From NCBI GenBank assembly GCA_905236195.1, contig CAJOOX010000178.1:1-10260 (forward strand): a stretch of 10,260 bases of DNA. The letters run 5' to 3'. A program made the position numbers and the translations under genes. Position 1 is the first letter of the stretch. Each line of letters begins with the position of its first letter. The stretch comes from an uncultured Bacteroidales bacterium (GTDB lineage Bacteria > Bacteroidota > Bacteroidia > Bacteroidales > UBA3663). Below, one piece after another: positions 7,640 through 10,260 of this stretch. Below the pieces are notes generated by a model that saw only the letters and a list, made by a program, of their open reading frames with translations, ran no database searches and was not told the origin of the DNA.

Positions 7640-10171
7640 ATGTCTAATTCAACTAAAAAGTCAACGACTGCAAAGGCTCAATCCCAAGGACCCTCTCTGT
7701 GGCAGCGGACCAAAAACTTCGTCAGAAGCGACCGTACCCGCTTTGTCGTGGGGATGATTATTTTTCTGTTGGCAGCCATTGTGGGACTTGCATTTCTCTC
7801 ATTTTTGTTTACGGGCAAAGCCGACCAGGCGCTGCTCGAGAATCTCTCATGGTCGAAACTCACCTCCGTAGGTAACCGTATCTCCAACTGGATGGGCACC
7901 TTTGGTGCTGTCGTTTCCGAGTTGGCCATCAACCGCTGGATTGGTGTTTCCGCCTTCCTCTTCGTGGCCTATTTCCTGCATCTGGGCTACCGTCTCATCA
8001 AGAACGAGCCGATTCGGATGATGGTATTGGAATTCCTGCTGGTTTCATTGTGGGCCATTTGGCTTTCGATGGCATTGGGTTTCCTGCTCATCCGTTTCTA
8101 TGAAGACAGTTTCATTTATCTGGGCGGCGCCCACGGCTACGATTTCACAAAGCTGGTGGCAGCCAACCTCGGATGGGCCGGCACGTTTATCGTCATTCTC
8201 GGCGGTTTTATTCTGCTTTCGCTGTTCACGTTCAAGGCAACGATCGAGATGACCCGCAAGGTGATGGACTGGCCCGCGCATCTCAACCAGCTCAGGAAGG
8301 AGCGGGTGGCTGCTGCCCAAAGGGAGGCTGAGGAAGCCAAAGCTGCTGAGGAAGTGGAAACAACAGAGGGCATCACAGATTCGGATACCATCTATGCATC
8401 AGAGCCTGTGGTAACACCGGTCGTGACGGAGGAGGAACGTGTCTTCGAGCCCCTGCCTCCCCGGAATCCCGAACCTCTCCCTACGTCCGAAGAAGACGAT
8501 GATCCCGGCGATCCCGAGACTGCGGTAATTCCCGTTCCCGAAACCGACGACCCGACATTCACGGTTGAGGCCGGAACAACCGAAACCGTGGATAAACCCG
8601 TCATCGACCAGCCAGACTACGACCCCACATCTGAACTGCCGGACTTCCGCTATCCCGGCTTCGAGCTCCTCAGGGATTATCAGAACAACGATATCCCGGT
8701 GGATATGGAGGAACAGGAGACCAACAAGAACAAGATACGTCAGACCCTTCTGGACTATGGCATCGAGATACAGAGCATCAATGCGATGGTCGGCCCCACC
8801 ATCACGCTGTTCGAAATCGTATTGGAGTCGGGTACGAAGATCTCCAGGGTGAGAAGCCTTTCCGACGAGATTGCGATGTCCATCGCTTCCACGTCGGGAA
8901 TCCGCATCATCGCGCCCATTCCCGGCAAGTCGGCTATCGGTATCGAGGTGCCCAACCGAGATCCGCAGACCGTCTCGATGCGCTCCTGTATCGAGAGCAA
9001 GGCGTTCCAGGAATCCAAGATGGAACTGCCGGTGGCCCTCGGCAAGACCATCACCAATGAGGTCTTCACCTTCGATCTCACCAAGATGCCCCACTTGCTT
9101 GTGGCCGGCGCCACGGGTCAGGGCAAGTCGGTAGGTCTGAATGCGATAATCACTTCGTTGCTCTACAAGAAACATCCGGCACAGTTGAAACTCATCCTCA
9201 TCGACCCCAAGCAGGTGGAGTTCTCCATCTATTCCAAACTCGAGAATCACTATCTGGCCAAACTGCCCAGCGAGGACGATCCCATCATCACCGACGTGCG
9301 CAAGGTCGTTTCGACCCTCAACAGCGTCGTCCTCGAGATGGAAGACCGCTATGCGCTGCTCAAGGATGCCGGACTGCGTAATATCAAGGAGTATAATGCC
9401 AAGTACATCAAGCACGAACTCAATCCCGCCAAGCATATTGTTGCTCCCTCGGGCTCGAAGGCCGGCACCAATCACAAATACCTGCCCTATATCGTCGTGG
9501 TTGTGGACGAGTACGGCGACCTGATTATGACAGCCGGCAAGGAAATCGAGCTTCCCATTGCCCGTATCGCCCAGAAGGCACGTGCCGTGGGAATCCACAT
9601 GATTATTGCCACCCAGCGCCCGTCGGCCAAGATTATCACGGGTATCATCAAAGCCAACTTCCCCGCACGTATCGCCTTCCGCGTGGGACAGAGCATCGAC
9701 TCCTCGATCATCCTCGACCAGACCGGTGCCCAGAACCTTATCGGTCGCGGCGACCTGCTCATCTCGACAGGCAACCGTTTCGAACGTGTGCAATGCGCCT
9801 TTGTCGATACGCCCGAAGTGGACAAAATCAACCGCTACATCGCGGCCCAGCCATCCTACACGCATGCGTTCTATCTGCCCGACCCGCCCGTCGAGGACGG
9901 CGACGGAAGCAATGCCAGCGAGGAGGTGGACCTCCACCAGCTGGATCCGCTCTTCGACCAGGCTGCCGAACTTGTTGTGGCCACCGGCCAGGGTTCGACA
10001 TCCATGATACAGCGCAAATTCGCCATCGGCTACACCCGTGCCGGCCGTCTGATGGACCAGCTCGAGGCTGCCGGTATTGTGGGTCCCTACACAGGCTCGA
10101 AGGCCCGCGATGTACTCATCACCAGCGAAATGGAACTTCAAAACACGCTTCAACAGTTGAAAGAGTCGTAG
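7640..10171 (+). CDS. ftsK: DNA translocase FtsK/SpoIIIE family
   Basis: This septum-anchored ATPase pumps chromosomal DNA during division and, in the known family, activates XerCD at dif. The 843 residues contain an N-terminal membrane domain with four hydrophobic segments at about 35-57, 100-120, 128-152 and 176-198. A charged, Ala/Glu-rich helix follows (about 212-240), then an acidic, Pro/Thr-rich linker (about 240-335). The motor core starts near 340, with Walker A GATGQGKS at 490-497 (Lys496) and Walker B VVVVDEYGDL at 619-628 (Asp623, Glu624). The arginine-rich IATQRPSAKIITG segment is at 656-668. The C-terminal gamma winged helix, about 768-830, reads QRKFAIGYTRAGRLMDQLE at 791-809 and is the DNA-orienting domain in known FtsK. 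The linker is short compared with E. coli FtsK but ordinary for Bacteroidetes. The start ATG at 7640 puts a short basic tail before the first membrane helix. The stop TAG is at 10169-10171. Confidence 0.97.
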   Translation: MSNSTKKSTTAKAQSQGPSLWQRTKNFVRSDRTRFVVGMIIFLLAAIVGLAFLSFLFTGKADQALLENLSWSKLTSVGNRISNWMGTFGAVVSELAINRWIGVSAFLFVAYFLHLGYRLIKNEPIRMMVLEFLLVSLWAIWLSMALGFLLIRFYEDSFIYLGGAHGYDFTKLVAANLGWAGTFIVILGGFILLSLFTFKATIEMTRKVMDWPAHLNQLRKERVAAAQREAEEAKAAEEVETTEGITDSDTIYASEPVVTPVVTEEERVFEPLPPRNPEPLPTSEEDDDPGDPETAVIPVPETDDPTFTVEAGTTETVDKPVIDQPDYDPTSELPDFRYPGFELLRDYQNNDIPVDMEEQETNKNKIRQTLLDYGIEIQSINAMVGPTITLFEIVLESGTKISRVRSLSDEIAMSIASTSGIRIIAPIPGKSAIGIEVPNRDPQTVSMRSCIESKAFQESKMELPVALGKTITNEVFTFDLTKMPHLLVAGATGQGKSVGLNAIITSLLYKKHPAQLKLILIDPKQVEFSIYSKLENHYLAKLPSEDDPIITDVRKVVSTLNSVVLEMEDRYALLKDAGLRNIKEYNAKYIKHELNPAKHIVAPSGSKAGTNHKYLPYIVVVVDEYGDLIMTAGKEIELPIARIAQKARAVGIHMIIATQRPSAKIITGIIKANFPARIAFRVGQSIDSSIILDQTGAQNLIGRGDLLISTGNRFERVQCAFVDTPEVDKINRYIAAQPSYTHAFYLPDPPVEDGDGSNASEEVDLHQLDPLFDQAAELVVATGQGSTSMIQRKFAIGYTRAGRLMDQLEAAGIVGPYTGSKARDVLITSEMELQNTLQQLKES

Positions 10172-10196
10172 GATAAACAAAGGCTTTCACACCCAA

Positions 10197-10259
10197 CGTT
10201 TTCGTTAAGCCAGATGACCAATCTCAAGCTTGCTTGAAGATTGGCATGGCGAGAAAACG
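10197..10259. repeat. extended imperfect inverted repeat downstream of ftsK
   Basis: Three nested pairs of arms fold into one long hairpin. The inner stem is CCAATCTCAAG (10218-10228) with CTTGAAGATTGG (10233-10244): 11 base pairs with one bulged A (10238) and a four-base CTTG loop. Outside an asymmetric internal loop, GCCA (10209-10212) pairs with TGGC (10247-10250). Outside another, CGTTTTC (10197-10203) pairs with GAAAACG (10253-10259). It begins 25 bases after the ftsK stop and runs to the window edge. It could end the ftsK transcript, but no T-tract follows the inner stem on either strand within the window, so it is not a standard intrinsic terminator as seen. A dispersed palindromic element or a structured 3' end are other readings. 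The pairing itself is certain; the role is not. Confidence 0.65.
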
Positions 10260-10260
10260 A

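Noticed and set aside
8360..8645. Acidic Pro/Thr-rich stretch inside ftsK as a possible tandem repeat
   Set aside because: Pro, Glu, Asp and Thr recur without a fixed unit. It is the normal low-complexity linker between the membrane domain and the motor of FtsK.
8399..10180. A 593-codon open frame on the - strand covering most of ftsK
   Set aside because: It lies antisense to a clear FtsK with intact Walker motifs. Its product is rich in His, Gly, Asp and Val with no recognisable domain, as expected from reading codon-biased GC-rich coding DNA backwards.
10172..10260. A possible dif-like recombination site next to ftsK
   Set aside because: The inverted repeat has a 4-base loop and bulges rather than two 11-base Xer arms around a 6-base spacer, and ftsK need not lie near dif.

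Overview
The window is a run of seven genes, all on the + strand, with gaps of 32 bases or less or short overlaps. It reads as chromosomal core DNA of a Bacteroidales bacterium (phylum Bacteroidota). Three things point there: the signal peptidase I has the large, Bacteroidetes-type form; the small WbqC-family protein has the form usual in that phylum; and dxs, TrkA and TrkH resemble Bacteroides proteins closely over their full length. Starts are preceded by A- or AT-rich stretches rather than clear Shine-Dalgarno sequences, which also fits. The DNA is fairly GC-rich by eye, so a GC-rich Prevotellaceae- or Muribaculaceae-like lineage is possible, but I cannot fix the family or genus.

Layout: (1) 1-659, dapB, lysine/diaminopimelate synthesis, cut at its 5' end by the window. 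(2) 678-2144, lepB, signal peptidase I. (3) 2144-2791, a WbqC-family protein of unknown function that overlaps lepB by one base. (4) 2813-4732, dxs, first step of the MEP isoprenoid pathway. (5) 4729-6066, trkA, overlapping dxs by four bases. (6) 6090-7607, trkH, the potassium channel subunit partnered by TrkA. (7) 7640-10171, ftsK, the DNA translocase. The last 89 bases are non-coding and hold a long imperfect inverted repeat (10197-10259).

The genes look co-transcribed, at least dapB-lepB-wbqC and dxs-trkA-trkH. TrkA and TrkH form one transporter. The others share a cell-envelope and growth theme (peptidoglycan precursor, secretion, isoprenoid carriers, septal chromosome translocation) rather than one pathway. 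ftsK has the longest and most AT-rich upstream gap, so it may have its own promoter.

I found no mobile element, CRISPR array, tRNA/rRNA, phage or defence gene, and no convincing undescribed system. The points worth a second look are modest: an Ala in place of the usual second Gly of the thiamine-diphosphate GDG motif in Dxs, Gly-poor dinucleotide-binding loops in both halves of TrkA, the uncharacterised WbqC protein coupled to lepB, and the inverted repeat after ftsK.
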